Assembly (NCBI RefSeq): GCF_018129685.1
Contig: NZ_JAFCLG010000010.1
Location: forward strand, 1-64,000
Reading direction: 5' to 3'
Origin: Bradyrhizobium manausense
Lineage (GTDB): Bacteria > Pseudomonadota > Alphaproteobacteria > Rhizobiales > Xanthobacteraceae
Length of the DNA stretch: 64,000 nucleotides
Within the stretch, counting starts at the first letter, position 1. Each line of letters begins with the position of its first letter. The notes beneath the pieces are model-generated. The model was given only the letters and a program-made list of their open reading frames with translations, did not search any database and was not told the DNA's origin. A program made the position numbers and the translations under genes. Shown piece by piece: positions 40,615 to 49,212 of the stretch.

Positions 40615-40729
40615 GTAGGGGGTTAGCTCTGCGGATTGCGCGAAGCGCAAACCGCGGGGCGTAACCCACCTCTTCCGGCTCCGCGGAGACAAACAGGGGT
40701 GGGTTACGCCTTCGGCTAACCCACCCTAC
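40615..40729. repeat. Dispersed palindromic repeat, GTAGGGGGTTAGC type
   Basis: GTAGGGGGTTAGC at the left and GCTAACCCACCCTAC at the right, with an inner GTAACCCACC/GGTGGGTTAC pair. It fills most of the gap between the MBL hydrolase and FAH genes. Confidence 0.75.
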
Positions 40730-40833
40730 AAAAGAAGGGCTGCAATGCGCTTCATTCTGAGCGGTTGAATTTCCCACCGCCCTGTTCCATGAAGCTGTTT
40801 AACCGATCAGTCCATCCCAAGGGAGAAGCGAGA

Positions 40834-41676
40834 ATGAAGCTAGTTCGTTACGGCGAAAAGGGTGCGGAAAAGCCCGGCCTGATCGACAAATCCGGCCAGT
40901 TGCGCGACCTGTCAGCGCATGTGAAGGACCTCACCGGCGAGGCCTATTCGCCTGAAAGCCTGAACAAGCTGGCGGCGCTTGATCCCGCCTCGCTGCCCGC
41001 CGTGTCCGGCAAGCCGCGCTTCGGCGCGCCCGTCACCGGCATCTCGAAATTCGTCGCAATCGGCCTCAACTACAGCGACCACGCCAAGGAGACCGGCGCC
41101 GCCATTCCGACCGAGCCGATCATCTTCATGAAGGCCAACACCTCGCTGTGCGGCCCGAACGACAATGTCGAGAAGCCACGCGGCTCGACCAAGCTCGACT
41201 GGGAGGTCGAGATCGCCGCGATCATCGGCACCCGCGCAAAATACATCTCGGAGGCCGATGCGCTGAACCATGTCGCCGGCTACTGCGTCTGCAACGACGT
41301 CTCCGAGCGCAACTTCCAGACCGAGCGCCTGGGTCAGTGGACCAAGGGCAAGTCGCACGACACGTTCGGCCCGGTCGGCCCCTGGCTCGCCACCAAGGAC
41401 GAGATCAAGGACGTGCAGAACCTGTCGATGTGGCTCGACGTCAACGGTCAACGCCGCCAGACCGGCTCGACCAAGACCATGATCTTCTCGATGGCCAAGT
41501 GCATCTCCTATGTCTCGCAGTTCATGACGCTGCTGCCGGGCGACATCATCACGACAGGCACCCCGCCCGGCGTCGGCCTCGGCATGAAGCCGCCGACCTT
41601 CCTCAATGTCGGCGACGTCGTGACGCTCGGCATCGAAGGGCTCGGCGAGCAGCGGCAGGAGATCGTCGCGGCGTAA
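40834..41676 (+). CDS. Fumarylacetoacetate hydrolase family protein
   Basis: A 280-residue FAH-fold protein: FVAIGLNYSDHAKETGAAIP, EPIIFMKANTSLCGPND, the metal acids in LDWEVEIAAIIG, GYCVCNDVSERNFQ and LLPGDIITTGTPPGVGLGM. These enzymes cleave C-C bonds or decarboxylate 2-oxo acids late in aromatic catabolism, for example 2-hydroxyhepta-2,4-diene-1,7-dioate isomerase types. ATG 40834 has GGGAGAAG upstream. Followed after a repeat by a GST gene, a pairing seen in aromatic ring-opening pathways. Confidence 0.87.
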   Translation: MKLVRYGEKGAEKPGLIDKSGQLRDLSAHVKDLTGEAYSPESLNKLAALDPASLPAVSGKPRFGAPVTGISKFVAIGLNYSDHAKETGAAIPTEPIIFMKANTSLCGPNDNVEKPRGSTKLDWEVEIAAIIGTRAKYISEADALNHVAGYCVCNDVSERNFQTERLGQWTKGKSHDTFGPVGPWLATKDEIKDVQNLSMWLDVNGQRRQTGSTKTMIFSMAKCISYVSQFMTLLPGDIITTGTPPGVGLGMKPPTFLNVGDVVTLGIEGLGEQRQEIVAA

Positions 41677-41697
41677 GCTGCGACGCTCTCACCCACC

Positions 41698-41788
41698 CGT
41701 CATGCCCGGGCTTGTCCCGGGCATCCACGTCTCACAGTCTAACCACGCGGAAGCGCGTGGATGGCCGGGACAAGCCCGGCCATGACGG
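41698..41788. repeat. Dispersed palindromic repeat, CCGTCATGCCCGGGC type
   Basis: CGTCATGCCCGGGCTTGTCC and the near-complement GGACAAGCCCGGCCATGACG bracket a short variable centre. A close copy is at 44552-44643 and a diverged one at 51348-51455. Confidence 0.85.
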
Positions 41789-41832
41789 AGGAGACACTGT
41801 CCGCATTAGACTGACCGCAGGAAATCGTTGCC

Positions 41833-42444
41833 ATGAAACTTTCCTTCTCCCAGGCCTCGCCCTTCGCCCGCAAGGTGCGCATCGCCGCGATCGAACTCGG
41901 GCTGATCGACAAGATCGAATTCACACCGGCGACCGTCGCGCCGGGCACGGTCAACGAGGATTACTCGAAGATCACGCCGCTGAAGAAGCTGCCGGTGCTG
42001 ATCACCGATGACGGCGACGTCATCCTGGATTCCTACGTCATCGTCGAATATCTCAACGAGATGGCGGCCGGCAGCCTGATCCCGGACTATGGTCCGCGGC
42101 GCTGGAAGGCCAAGACCAATCACTCGCTCATCAACGGCATGCTCGATTCCATGCTGCTGTGCCGCTACGAGAAGATGGTGCGGCCGCAGGGCCTGCAGTG
42201 GCAGGCGTGGTCGGACGATCACTGGAACCGGGCCTGGACCGGCATGGCGCGCTTCGAGAACATGCCTGAGGTGCTGAACGGCCCTTTCGACATCTCTCAG
42301 ATCGGCCTTGTTTGCGTGCTCGGCTATGCCGACTTCCGCTTCGCCGATTGCGGCTGGCGCAAGGCCTATCCGAAACTCGACGCGTTCTACCAGAAGATGC
42401 TGGAGCGGCCGTCCGTGAAGATCTCGGTGCCGCCGGCGGCGTAA
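41833..42444 (+). CDS. Glutathione S-transferase family protein
   Basis: A 203-residue GST: thioredoxin-fold N-terminal domain with KLSFSQASPFARKVRIAAIE (active-site Ser region), LKKLPVLITDDGDVILDSYV (cis-Pro and glutathione-binding D/S) and IVEYLNEMAAGS, then an all-helical C-terminal domain. The lack of Cys/Tyr at the start and the presence of SPFARK suggest the bacterial Ser-type. It lies in a detoxification or ring-cleavage gene group with FAH upstream. Confidence 0.87.
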   Translation: MKLSFSQASPFARKVRIAAIELGLIDKIEFTPATVAPGTVNEDYSKITPLKKLPVLITDDGDVILDSYVIVEYLNEMAAGSLIPDYGPRRWKAKTNHSLINGMLDSMLLCRYEKMVRPQGLQWQAWSDDHWNRAWTGMARFENMPEVLNGPFDISQIGLVCVLGYADFRFADCGWRKAYPKLDAFYQKMLERPSVKISVPPAA

Positions 42445-42468
42445 GGCGGGACGGCGGGGAGAGGGACG

Positions 42469-43659
42469 ATGAACGACCGTTTCTCCCGGCTCACGGTTCT
42501 CGGCGCGGGCCTCGTGCTCGCGCTTTCCCTTTCAGCCACTCATGTACGGGCCGAGGGCGTGCCGCCTGGACAGACCAATCAGGCCTGCGGATCGCCATCA
42601 TCCATCGACGATGGCTGGGAGATCGCCTCGCCCGACAGCGTCGGCATGGATGGTGCGAAGCTTTGCGCCATCGCCGCGCGGCTCGCGCAGCGGGCAACGT
42701 CGATTCATTCGGTCGTCGTCATCAGGCATGGCAAGCTCGTCTTCGAGCGATATTTTCCCGGCTACGACGACCCCTGGGGACAACCCGACGGCCAATACGA
42801 CTTCACCGCGACGACCAGGCACGACATGCGCTCGGTGTCCAAGAGCGTGACCTCGCTGCTGACAGGAATTGCCGTCGACCGCAAGCTCATCGCGGGCGTC
42901 GATGAGCCCGTTCTGAAGTTTTTCTCGGGCTACGCCGCCGAGAAGCAACCGGGATGGGAAGCCATCACGCTGCGCCATCTGCTGACGATGTCGTCAGGCA
43001 TGAAATGGGACGAGGCGCGGGCCTGGACCGATCCTGAGAACGACGAGCCGCATCTCGTCACCGAGCCCGACCCGCTCGGCTATGTGTTGTCGCGACCGAT
43101 CGCGGCACCGCCGGATACGCTGTGGACCTACAATGGCGGCGGCACGGAGTTGCTCGGCAACATCATCGAGCAAGTCTCGAAGAAATCGCTGGAGACGTTC
43201 GCGCGCGAGGCGCTGTTCCAGCCGCTCGGCATCACCGATGTCGAATGGAAGAACTACAAAAACGGCAAGATCGCAGCCGCCTCGGGCCTGCGTTTGCGGC
43301 CACGCGACGCGGCCAAGATCGGCCAGCTCGTGCTCAATCGCGGCCAGTGGAACGGCCGGCAAATCGTCTCGGCCGATTGGATCGCACAATCGATCACGCC
43401 GCGCTTCCAGGCCATCGGCTTGTTCGGCAGCTCGCAGTTCTATGGCTATCAATGGTGGATGGGCCGCTCGCTGGCCGGTGACGAGGAGATCAAATGGGTT
43501 GCCGCCTTCGGCTGGGGCGGCCAGCGCATCTTCATCGTGCCCGAGCGCGATCTCGTCATGATGACCACCGCCGCGCAGTACGGCCAGCCCAAGGAAGGCG
43601 TCGCCGCAATCGACATCCTCTCCAATATCGTCATTCCATCCGTGCGCGACGCGCACTGA
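42469..43659 (+). CDS. Class C beta-lactamase-related serine hydrolase, secreted
   Basis: A 396-residue protein with a signal peptide (VLGAGLVLALSLSATHVRA, cleavage near 29). The beta-lactamase/transpeptidase fold shows the SxxK motif RSVSKSVTSLL, the Tyr motif LWTYNGGGTELLGN and a C-terminal VAAFGWGGQRIF in the KTG-like position. Such periplasmic enzymes are esterases or peptidases rather than penicillinases. It lies 24 bp downstream of the GST gene and 17 bp upstream of the second MBL gene, so the three are likely co-transcribed. Confidence 0.85.
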   Translation: MNDRFSRLTVLGAGLVLALSLSATHVRAEGVPPGQTNQACGSPSSIDDGWEIASPDSVGMDGAKLCAIAARLAQRATSIHSVVVIRHGKLVFERYFPGYDDPWGQPDGQYDFTATTRHDMRSVSKSVTSLLTGIAVDRKLIAGVDEPVLKFFSGYAAEKQPGWEAITLRHLLTMSSGMKWDEARAWTDPENDEPHLVTEPDPLGYVLSRPIAAPPDTLWTYNGGGTELLGNIIEQVSKKSLETFAREALFQPLGITDVEWKNYKNGKIAAASGLRLRPRDAAKIGQLVLNRGQWNGRQIVSADWIAQSITPRFQAIGLFGSSQFYGYQWWMGRSLAGDEEIKWVAAFGWGGQRIFIVPERDLVMMTTAAQYGQPKEGVAAIDILSNIVIPSVRDAH

Positions 43660-43676
43660 TCGCAAAGGAAGCGAGC

Positions 43677-44546
43677 ATGAGCCTGAAATACTCGGTCGGC
43701 GATCTCACCATCCATCGCGTCATCGAGCAGGAAACCTCGTTCGTCCCGGCGCTCGACATGCTGCCGGGGTTGACAGCCGAAGTGCTGGCGGAAAACCGCG
43801 ACTGGATGCGGCAGGCCAGGGCGCTGGACGATCAGGACGTGTTGATGCTGGCCTTCCAGTCCTATGTGGTGAAGACGCCGCACCATACCATCCTGATCGA
43901 CAGCTGCATCGGCAACGACAAGCCGCGTCCCAATCGGCCGAAATGGAACATGAAGACCGACGACACCTATCTGCGCGCGCTCAATCAGGCCGGCGTCTCG
44001 GTTGACGACATCGACTTCGTGATGTGCACGCATCTGCATGTCGATCACGTCGGCTGGAACACGCGGCTGGAGAATGGCCGCTGGGTCCCGACCTTCCCCA
44101 GGGCACGCTATGTCTTCGCCAAACAGGAGTACGACCACTGGGTCGCGGAAAATGCCAAGACGGAAATTCCGCCTTTCGTCGACAGCGTGCTGCCGGTGGT
44201 CGAGGCGAAACGCCATGAACTCGTCAGCAACGATCACCAGATCGGCGATCACGTCCGCATCGTCCCGACGCCGGGCCATACCCCGGGCCATATCGCCATC
44301 GCAATGGGGCGCGGCAAGGATGACGCCGTGTTCTCCGGCGACCTCATGCACTCGCCGCTGCAGACGCTCTATCCGGAGCTCTCGATCAAGTTCGATGTCG
44401 ATCCGGCGAAGGCGGCCACCACGCGCAGGAATTTCCTGGAGCGCTATTGCGACACCGACACGCTGTGCTGCACCGCGCATTTCCCCTCGCCGTCGGTGGG
44501 GAAGATCAAGCGCAAGGGCAACGCGTTCGTGTGCGTCGCGGAGTAG
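43677..44546 (+). CDS. MBL-fold metallo-hydrolase (second paralogue)
   Basis: A 289-residue paralogue of the protein at 39759-40610. Metal motif CTHLHVDHVGWN, then FPRARYVFAKQEYDHW, TPGHTPGHIA, SGDLMHSPLQ and HFPSP near the end. The two share the same order of motifs, but this one has an extended N-terminus (PALDMLPGLTAEVLAENRDW). Substrate unknown; lactonase-like hydrolysis is a reasonable guess. Confidence 0.85.
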   Translation: MSLKYSVGDLTIHRVIEQETSFVPALDMLPGLTAEVLAENRDWMRQARALDDQDVLMLAFQSYVVKTPHHTILIDSCIGNDKPRPNRPKWNMKTDDTYLRALNQAGVSVDDIDFVMCTHLHVDHVGWNTRLENGRWVPTFPRARYVFAKQEYDHWVAENAKTEIPPFVDSVLPVVEAKRHELVSNDHQIGDHVRIVPTPGHTPGHIAIAMGRGKDDAVFSGDLMHSPLQTLYPELSIKFDVDPAKAATTRRNFLERYCDTDTLCCTAHFPSPSVGKIKRKGNAFVCVAE

Positions 44547-44551
44547 GACAT

Positions 44552-44643
44552 CCGTCATGCCCGGGCTTGTCCCGGGCATCCACGTTCTTACAATCAATGG
44601 CAACAAAAAGACGTGGATGGCCGGGACAAGCCCGGCCATGACG
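44552..44643. repeat. Dispersed palindromic repeat, CCGTCATGCCCGGGC type
   Basis: Nearly identical at both ends to the repeat at 41698-41788 (CCGTCATGCCCGGGCTTGTC and GGGACAAGCCCGGCCATGAC), with a different centre. It separates the MBL and epoxide-hydrolase-like genes. Confidence 0.85.
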
Positions 44644-44654
44644 AGGAAGCATCC

Positions 44655-45809
44655 ATGACTGCACTCCCCGACATCCCGCTCCCCGCCGGTATCCGCTCGC
44701 GCTATGTCGACGGCATCAATGGCCTCCGCATGCACGTGCTCGAAGCCGGCTTCGAGACCAGGGGGCGTCCGTGCATCCTGCTGCTGCACGGCTTTCCCGA
44801 GCTCGCCTTCTCCTGGCGCAAGGTGATGCCGGCGCTCGCGGCTGCCGGCTATCACGTGCTCGCGCCCGACCAGCGCGGCTATGGCCGCACCACCGGGTGG
44901 ACTGCGGATTATGACGGCGATCTCACGCCGTTTTCACTGCTCAACCTGGTGCGCGATGCGCTCGGCCTGGTGTCGGCGTTCGGCTACAAGCAGGTCGATC
45001 TCGCCGGACATGATTTCGGCAGCCCGGTCGCGGCCTGGTGCGCGCTGATCCGTCCCGATGTGTTTCGCTCGGTGGCATTGATGAGCGCGCCGTTCGGCGG
45101 GGCGCCGCCGCTGCCCTTTGGCACAGCCGATGCGCCTGTAAAGCCTGTGGCCGACGACCCTGTCCATCGTGAGCTCGCCGCGCTGCCGCGTCCGCGGATC
45201 CACTATCAATGGTACTATGCGACACGCCCAGCCAATGCGGACATGCTGCACGCACCGCAAGGCGTGCACGATTTCCTGCGCGCTTATTATCACCACAAGA
45301 GTGCAGACTGGATCGACAACAAGCCGTATCCGCTCAAATCGTGGTCGGCGAACGAGCTCGCAAAGCTGCCGACCTATTACGTGATGGACCTCGGCGAGAC
45401 GATGGCCGAGACGGTTGCGAAGGAGATGCCCTCGGCCGCTGCGATCGCGGCGAACCACTGGCTGCCGGACAGCGAGCTCGCCTTTTACAGCGCCGAATAC
45501 AGCCGCACCGGTTTCCAGGGCGGCTTGCAATGGTACCGCTACGGAACGACGGGCATGCTGAACCGCGAGATGCAGCTGTTTGCAGGGCGCAGCATCGACG
45601 TGCCCTCCTGCTTCATCTCGGGCAAGCAGGATTGGGGCACTTATCAGCGCCCTGGCACGTTCGAGGCGATGCAAGGGCAAGGCTGCACGAAGATGCTCGG
45701 CTGCTATCTCGTCGACGGCGCCGGACACTGGGTCCAGCAGGAGCAACCCGCCGAGGTCAGCCGGCTGCTGCTCGACTTCCTCCGTCGCAGCAGCACGTCG
45801 GGAAGCTGA
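44655..45809 (+). CDS. Alpha/beta hydrolase, epoxide hydrolase-like
   Basis: A 384-residue alpha/beta-hydrolase. LLLHGFPELAFSWRKVMPAL carries the HGFPE oxyanion motif of epoxide hydrolases; VLAPDQRGYGRT follows and the nucleophile elbow is DLAGHDFGSPVAAW (Asp). The cap region (PRIHYQWYYATRPAN) is followed by VDGAGHWVQQEQPAEVSRLL with the catalytic His. Soluble epoxide hydrolases act on xenobiotic or fatty-acid epoxides. ATG 44655 has GAGGAAGC upstream. Confidence 0.86.
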   Translation: MTALPDIPLPAGIRSRYVDGINGLRMHVLEAGFETRGRPCILLLHGFPELAFSWRKVMPALAAAGYHVLAPDQRGYGRTTGWTADYDGDLTPFSLLNLVRDALGLVSAFGYKQVDLAGHDFGSPVAAWCALIRPDVFRSVALMSAPFGGAPPLPFGTADAPVKPVADDPVHRELAALPRPRIHYQWYYATRPANADMLHAPQGVHDFLRAYYHHKSADWIDNKPYPLKSWSANELAKLPTYYVMDLGETMAETVAKEMPSAAAIAANHWLPDSELAFYSAEYSRTGFQGGLQWYRYGTTGMLNREMQLFAGRSIDVPSCFISGKQDWGTYQRPGTFEAMQGQGCTKMLGCYLVDGAGHWVQQEQPAEVSRLLLDFLRRSSTSGS

Positions 45810-45918
45810 AACAGTCACCTTCCCGTCAAAGAGCATTAATCCGCGGTTCAGGGAACTTTCGGCAAAGTCCGATGTTGCGGAATACCGGAGTCGCGTCCGG
45901 CGACCAAGGAGAACGACG

Positions 45919-46290
45919 ATGGAAAAGAAGATCGCTGGATTGCTGGGAGCGGTTGCCGCGCTCGGTACATTCGGTTCCGCCCAAGCAACGCCGGCGCCTG
46001 ACGACGTGCTCAAAGCGAGTTCATATGCCGAGCTGCTCGAGCCGATCCCGAACGCCGGCGCCCTGCTGCAGGCTATCGATGAATCGGCGCCGCCGAAGGC
46101 CGATTCCGACGTTCAGCTCGCCCAGTTCTACCACCATCATCACCACCATCATCATCATCATCACCACGCCTTCTATCCCCGCTATCGCTATTACGATGCA
46201 CCGGTCGTGGTCGTTCCGCGGTACCGGCGGTATCACCACCATCACCACCACCACCATCATCACCACAGCTTCTATCGTCGCGACTACTAA
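45919..46290 (+). CDS. Secreted poly-histidine protein
   Basis: A 123-residue protein with a signal peptide (MEKKIAGLLGAVAALGTFGS, cleavage near residue 24). The mature part has an acidic stretch (DDVLKASSYAELLEPIPNAG) and two long natural histidine runs of 12 and 11 residues, near residues 72-83 and 105-115, flanked by Tyr/Arg-rich motifs (AFYPRYRYYD, SFYRRDY). A periplasmic metal-binding or metal-buffering role is the obvious guess (nickel, zinc or copper). No domain family is recognised. GAAGGAGA-type ribosome-binding site; a terminator follows. Confidence 0.8.
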   Translation: MEKKIAGLLGAVAALGTFGSAQATPAPDDVLKASSYAELLEPIPNAGALLQAIDESAPPKADSDVQLAQFYHHHHHHHHHHHHAFYPRYRYYDAPVVVVPRYRRYHHHHHHHHHHHSFYRRDY

Positions 46291-46313
46291 GTCGCGCAGT
46301 CACGACGAGACGG

Positions 46314-46340
46314 AACAGGACCTTCGGGTCCTGTTTGCGT
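46314..46340 (+). terminator. Terminator after the poly-histidine gene
   Basis: AACAGGACC-TTCG-GGTCCTGTT stem followed by TGCGTTT, 24 bp after the stop codon. Confidence 0.6.
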
Positions 46341-46447
46341 TTGGTCGGCGGCACAGGCCAGGAAAAACAGGACATCATTCAGCCGTCCCGCCAGCCGCAC
46401 GGCTGGCGCGAAAAGCTTTGGGCCGCGGGCCAGAAAGAGCGATCCGC

Positions 46448-47170
46448 CTATTCGTTTCGCGCCTTGTCTTTCGCTGCGCGGTGCAGATGCCGGTAGGTGC
46501 CGTCGAACACGGTGTCGGTCGAGGATGTCCACTCGGTGCCGGCAGCGAGCTTCTGCCGGCTATTGTAAATTCGCCGGGCCTGCAGCTCCCGCTCGGCCGC
46601 TTCCTCTTCGCCCATCGGCTCGAGTTCGAAAACGGCTTCCTCGGGAATCACGATGATTTGCGCGAACGGCTCGTTCGGCCGGAAGATGTGAGTACGCCCC
46701 TCGGCCGGCGCCTTGAAGACGCAAAAGAACATCATCGGCCACCAATTGCGGATCAGCGCAGGCACGGCAACCGGCACCGTATCCGTTCGATCCGTGTAGA
46801 AGCGCGGATGCGGCTCGGTGCGGACAGCCATGCCTTTCGCGACCTTGAGGTCGAGCAGGATCTGATAGGTGTAGAAGTTGTCGCCGAACCGCCGAAATGG
46901 CGGCCATTCCGCACCGCCTGGCGGCGGCTCACCCCAATCGGCCTCGAGGACCAGACGGCCGTCCCTGGTCGTGACATGAAGCTCGAAATCATAGGGGTAA
47001 AACAGCTCGATGCCGTACTGGGCGCCTTCCGAAAACGGCACGCAATGCCAGACCTGCTCTTGCGAACCGTCCGCTCGCGGCTCGCGCTTGCCGGCCCAGC
47101 CGGGAATTTCAAGCTTGGTGCGCCGAGGCGCCAGCCGCGGATCGTTCAGCCGGTATTTGACCTTGTCCAT
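46448..47170 (-). CDS. Conserved hypothetical protein, 240 residues (DUF6065-like)
   Basis: A 240-residue soluble protein: LAPRRTKLEIPGWAGKREP, EQVWHCVPFSEGAQYGIELF, YPYDFELHVTTRDGRLVLEA, RRFGDNFYTYQILLDLKVAK, RTEPHPRFYTDRTDTVPVAV and WWPMMFFCVFKAPAEG. This resembles DUF6065, but the assignment is from memory and uncertain. No signal peptide or membrane segment. It stands alone and is divergent from mbfA. Confidence 0.6.
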   Translation of the reverse strand: MDKVKYRLNDPRLAPRRTKLEIPGWAGKREPRADGSQEQVWHCVPFSEGAQYGIELFYPYDFELHVTTRDGRLVLEADWGEPPPGGAEWPPFRRFGDNFYTYQILLDLKVAKGMAVRTEPHPRFYTDRTDTVPVAVPALIRNWWPMMFFCVFKAPAEGRTHIFRPNEPFAQIIVIPEEAVFELEPMGEEEAAERELQARRIYNSRQKLAAGTEWTSSTDTVFDGTYRHLHRAAKDKARNE

Positions 47171-47276
47171 TGCTCACCCATCACTCACTGATGCGAACCC
47201 GAAGCAACACGGCACACGCGGGCTCGGATCCGTCTTCGCACAACGATCCGGAAAAGGGATCGACCTTTCCCGTGAA

Positions 47277-47305
47277 TTGACCCTGAACGATTTACTGCCT
47301 ATATC
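47277..47305 (+). promoter_or_regulatory. Promoter of mbfA
   Basis: TTGACC (47277-47282), a 17-bp spacer and TATATC (47300-47305) form a good sigma-70 promoter, 39 bp before the GTG start. Confidence 0.6.
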
Positions 47306-47307
47306 GT

Positions 47308-47324
47308 TTTAGAACCATTCTAAA
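47308..47324. promoter_or_regulatory. Iron control element (Irr operator) at mbfA
   Basis: TTTAGAACCATTCTAAA is a perfect 7-3-7 palindrome that matches the iron control element bound by Irr in Bradyrhizobium. It covers the predicted transcription start, in line with repression by Irr when iron is scarce. Confidence 0.8.
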
Positions 47325-47343
47325 TTGATAAGCAGGGCCATCC

Positions 47344-48315
47344 GTGAAGAACTTTGCCGATTTGACCGAGCGCGAGGTGCTTGCGGTCGCGATTTCCTCG
47401 GAAGAGGAGGACAGCCGCATCTACATGACCTTCGCCGAGGACCTCAAGGAGCGCTATCCGGATTCGGCCAAGATCTTCGAGCAGATGGCCGAGGAGGAGC
47501 GCAGCCATCGCCACATGCTGCTGGAGATGTACGAGCAGCGCTTCGGCCAGCACTTGCCGCCGATCCGCCGCGAGGACGTCAAGGGGTTCCTGAAGCGCCG
47601 CCCGGTCTGGCTCACCAAGAACCTGCCGCTCGACACCATCCGCAGGGAGGTCGAGACCATGGAAATGCAGGCCGAGCGCTTTTACGTGAAGGCCGCCGAA
47701 CACGCCCAGGACGTCGGTGTGCGCCGCCTGCTCGGCGACCTCGCCGAGGCCGAGAAGAACCATGAAGAGACCGCAGCAAAGCTGACCGACCGCATCCTGA
47801 GCTCCGACGTGCGCGCGGAAGAAGACCGAACCAACCGCCGCATGTTCGTACTGCAATATGTCCAGCCGGGGCTTGCCGGGTTGATGGACGGCTCGGTCTC
47901 GACGCTGGCGCCGCTGTTCGCAGCGGCCTTCGCCACGCACCAGAACTGGCAGACATTCCTGGTCGGCCTTGCCGCCTCGATCGGCGCCGGCATCAGCATG
48001 GGCTTTGCGGAAGCGCTGTCGGACGACGGCTCGCTCACAGGGCGCGGCTCGCCATGGCTCCGCGGCCTCACCTGCGGCGCGATGACGACGCTCGGCGGGC
48101 TCGGCCACACCATGCCCTATCTCGTGCCCGACAGCTGGGCCAACGCATTCTGGATCGCGACCGCCATCGCCGGCATCGTCGTGTTCTTCGAGCTCTGGGC
48201 GATCGCCTTCATCCGTGCGCGCTACATGGATACGCCGTTCCTGCAGGCCGTGTTCCAGATCGTGCTCGGCGGCGCGATCGTGCTGGCGGTCGGCATTCTG
48301 ATCGGGGCGGCATAG
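47344..48315 (+). CDS. mbfA: MbfA: membrane-bound ferritin-like/VIT1 iron exporter
   Basis: A 323-residue protein with an N-terminal ferritin-like rubrerythrin domain (about 1-145, ExxH iron ligands in AISSEEEDSRIYMTFAEDLK, EMAEEERSHR-type motif EQMAEEERSHRHMLLEMYEQ and AEKNHEETAAKLTDR) and a VIT1-type membrane domain (about 170-323, DGSVSTLAPLFAAAFATHQN). MbfA of B. japonicum exports excess iron and protects from peroxide. Start is GTG 47344, with an Irr operator 20 bp upstream. The outer-membrane protein gene begins 6 bp after its stop. Confidence 0.92.
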   Translation: MKNFADLTEREVLAVAISSEEEDSRIYMTFAEDLKERYPDSAKIFEQMAEEERSHRHMLLEMYEQRFGQHLPPIRREDVKGFLKRRPVWLTKNLPLDTIRREVETMEMQAERFYVKAAEHAQDVGVRRLLGDLAEAEKNHEETAAKLTDRILSSDVRAEEDRTNRRMFVLQYVQPGLAGLMDGSVSTLAPLFAAAFATHQNWQTFLVGLAASIGAGISMGFAEALSDDGSLTGRGSPWLRGLTCGAMTTLGGLGHTMPYLVPDSWANAFWIATAIAGIVVFFELWAIAFIRARYMDTPFLQAVFQIVLGGAIVLAVGILIGAA

Positions 48316-48321
48316 GCGGCC

Positions 48322-49182
48322 ATGATGAAGGGGAATCGTTCATTCACCGTGGTCACGAGCCTCGCCGGCGCACTGGTGCTGCTTGCGTCGAACGCCTACG
48401 CCACCGACGAAATCCAGGTCTACAACGCCGGCATCGCCGAGATCGGCCAGTTTACCATCCAGCAACACCTCAACTATGTCGCGCTCGGGCAGAAGGATCC
48501 GCCGTTCCCCGGCGGATTTCCGTCCAACCACAGCCTCAACGGCACGCCCGAATTCGCCTACGGCATGACCGACTGGTGGGAGCTGGGGCTCTATCTTCCG
48601 TTCGCCGTGCAGGACCGGCAATTTCTGTCCGACGCCTTCAAGTTGCGCACTCTGTTCGTGTCGCCGCATGCCGAGCAGCGCAATTTCTTCTATGGCGTGA
48701 ATTTCGAGCTGAGCTACGAGATGCCGAAATTCGCGCAGACACGATGGGGATTGGAGATCCGCCCGATCATCGGCGTGCGCAACGCGCAATATGAATTCAT
48801 CGTCAACCCCATCGTCGATATCGGCTTCGGCAGCAAGGGCGAAGCCGATTTCGCGCCCGCCGCACGCCTGGCCCGCAACTTCGGCAACGACGTGTTCGCC
48901 GGCTTCGAATATTACGCCGATTTCGGCGAGATCGGGAACTTCAGCAAGCTCGCCGACCAGCAGCACACGCTGTTTGCCGTCACCGATTTCAAGGCCGGCG
49001 TGTTCGACGTGAACTTCGGCGTCGGCTACGGATTGACGCCGGCCTCCGACCGCTTCGTGGTCAAGACCATCATCGGCTACGCCTTTCCCGTTCCGGGTCA
49101 GAAAGCGGACGGCAACACGCGCACGAGCAGCGGCCCTGTCAACCCGTTCATCCATGCAGCAGCGCGCGGCTTTCAACCCTGA
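48322..49182 (+). CDS. Outer-membrane beta-barrel protein
   Basis: A 286-residue protein with a signal peptide (VVTSLAGALVLLASNAYATD, cleavage near 28). The mature part alternates polar and aromatic strands typical of an outer-membrane barrel (FAYGMTDWWELGLYLPFAVQ, NFFYGVNFELSYEMPKFAQT, VFDVNFGVGYGLTPASDRFV). Family name not recognised; it resembles transporter/phenol-MetA-like barrels. It is 6 bp downstream of mbfA, so co-expressed under iron control, suggesting a role in the same envelope stress or iron efflux. Confidence 0.7.
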   Translation: MMKGNRSFTVVTSLAGALVLLASNAYATDEIQVYNAGIAEIGQFTIQQHLNYVALGQKDPPFPGGFPSNHSLNGTPEFAYGMTDWWELGLYLPFAVQDRQFLSDAFKLRTLFVSPHAEQRNFFYGVNFELSYEMPKFAQTRWGLEIRPIIGVRNAQYEFIVNPIVDIGFGSKGEADFAPAARLARNFGNDVFAGFEYYADFGEIGNFSKLADQQHTLFAVTDFKAGVFDVNFGVGYGLTPASDRFVVKTIIGYAFPVPGQKADGNTRTSSGPVNPFIHAAARGFQP

Positions 49183-49212
49183 TCGACGCGGGCGCTCAAC
49201 GCCGGGATTCTC

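Noticed and set aside
46130..46270. Simple CAC/CAT repeat as microsatellite only
   Set aside because: It lies in frame in a gene with signal peptide, ribosome-binding site and terminator, so it encodes real poly-histidine tracts.
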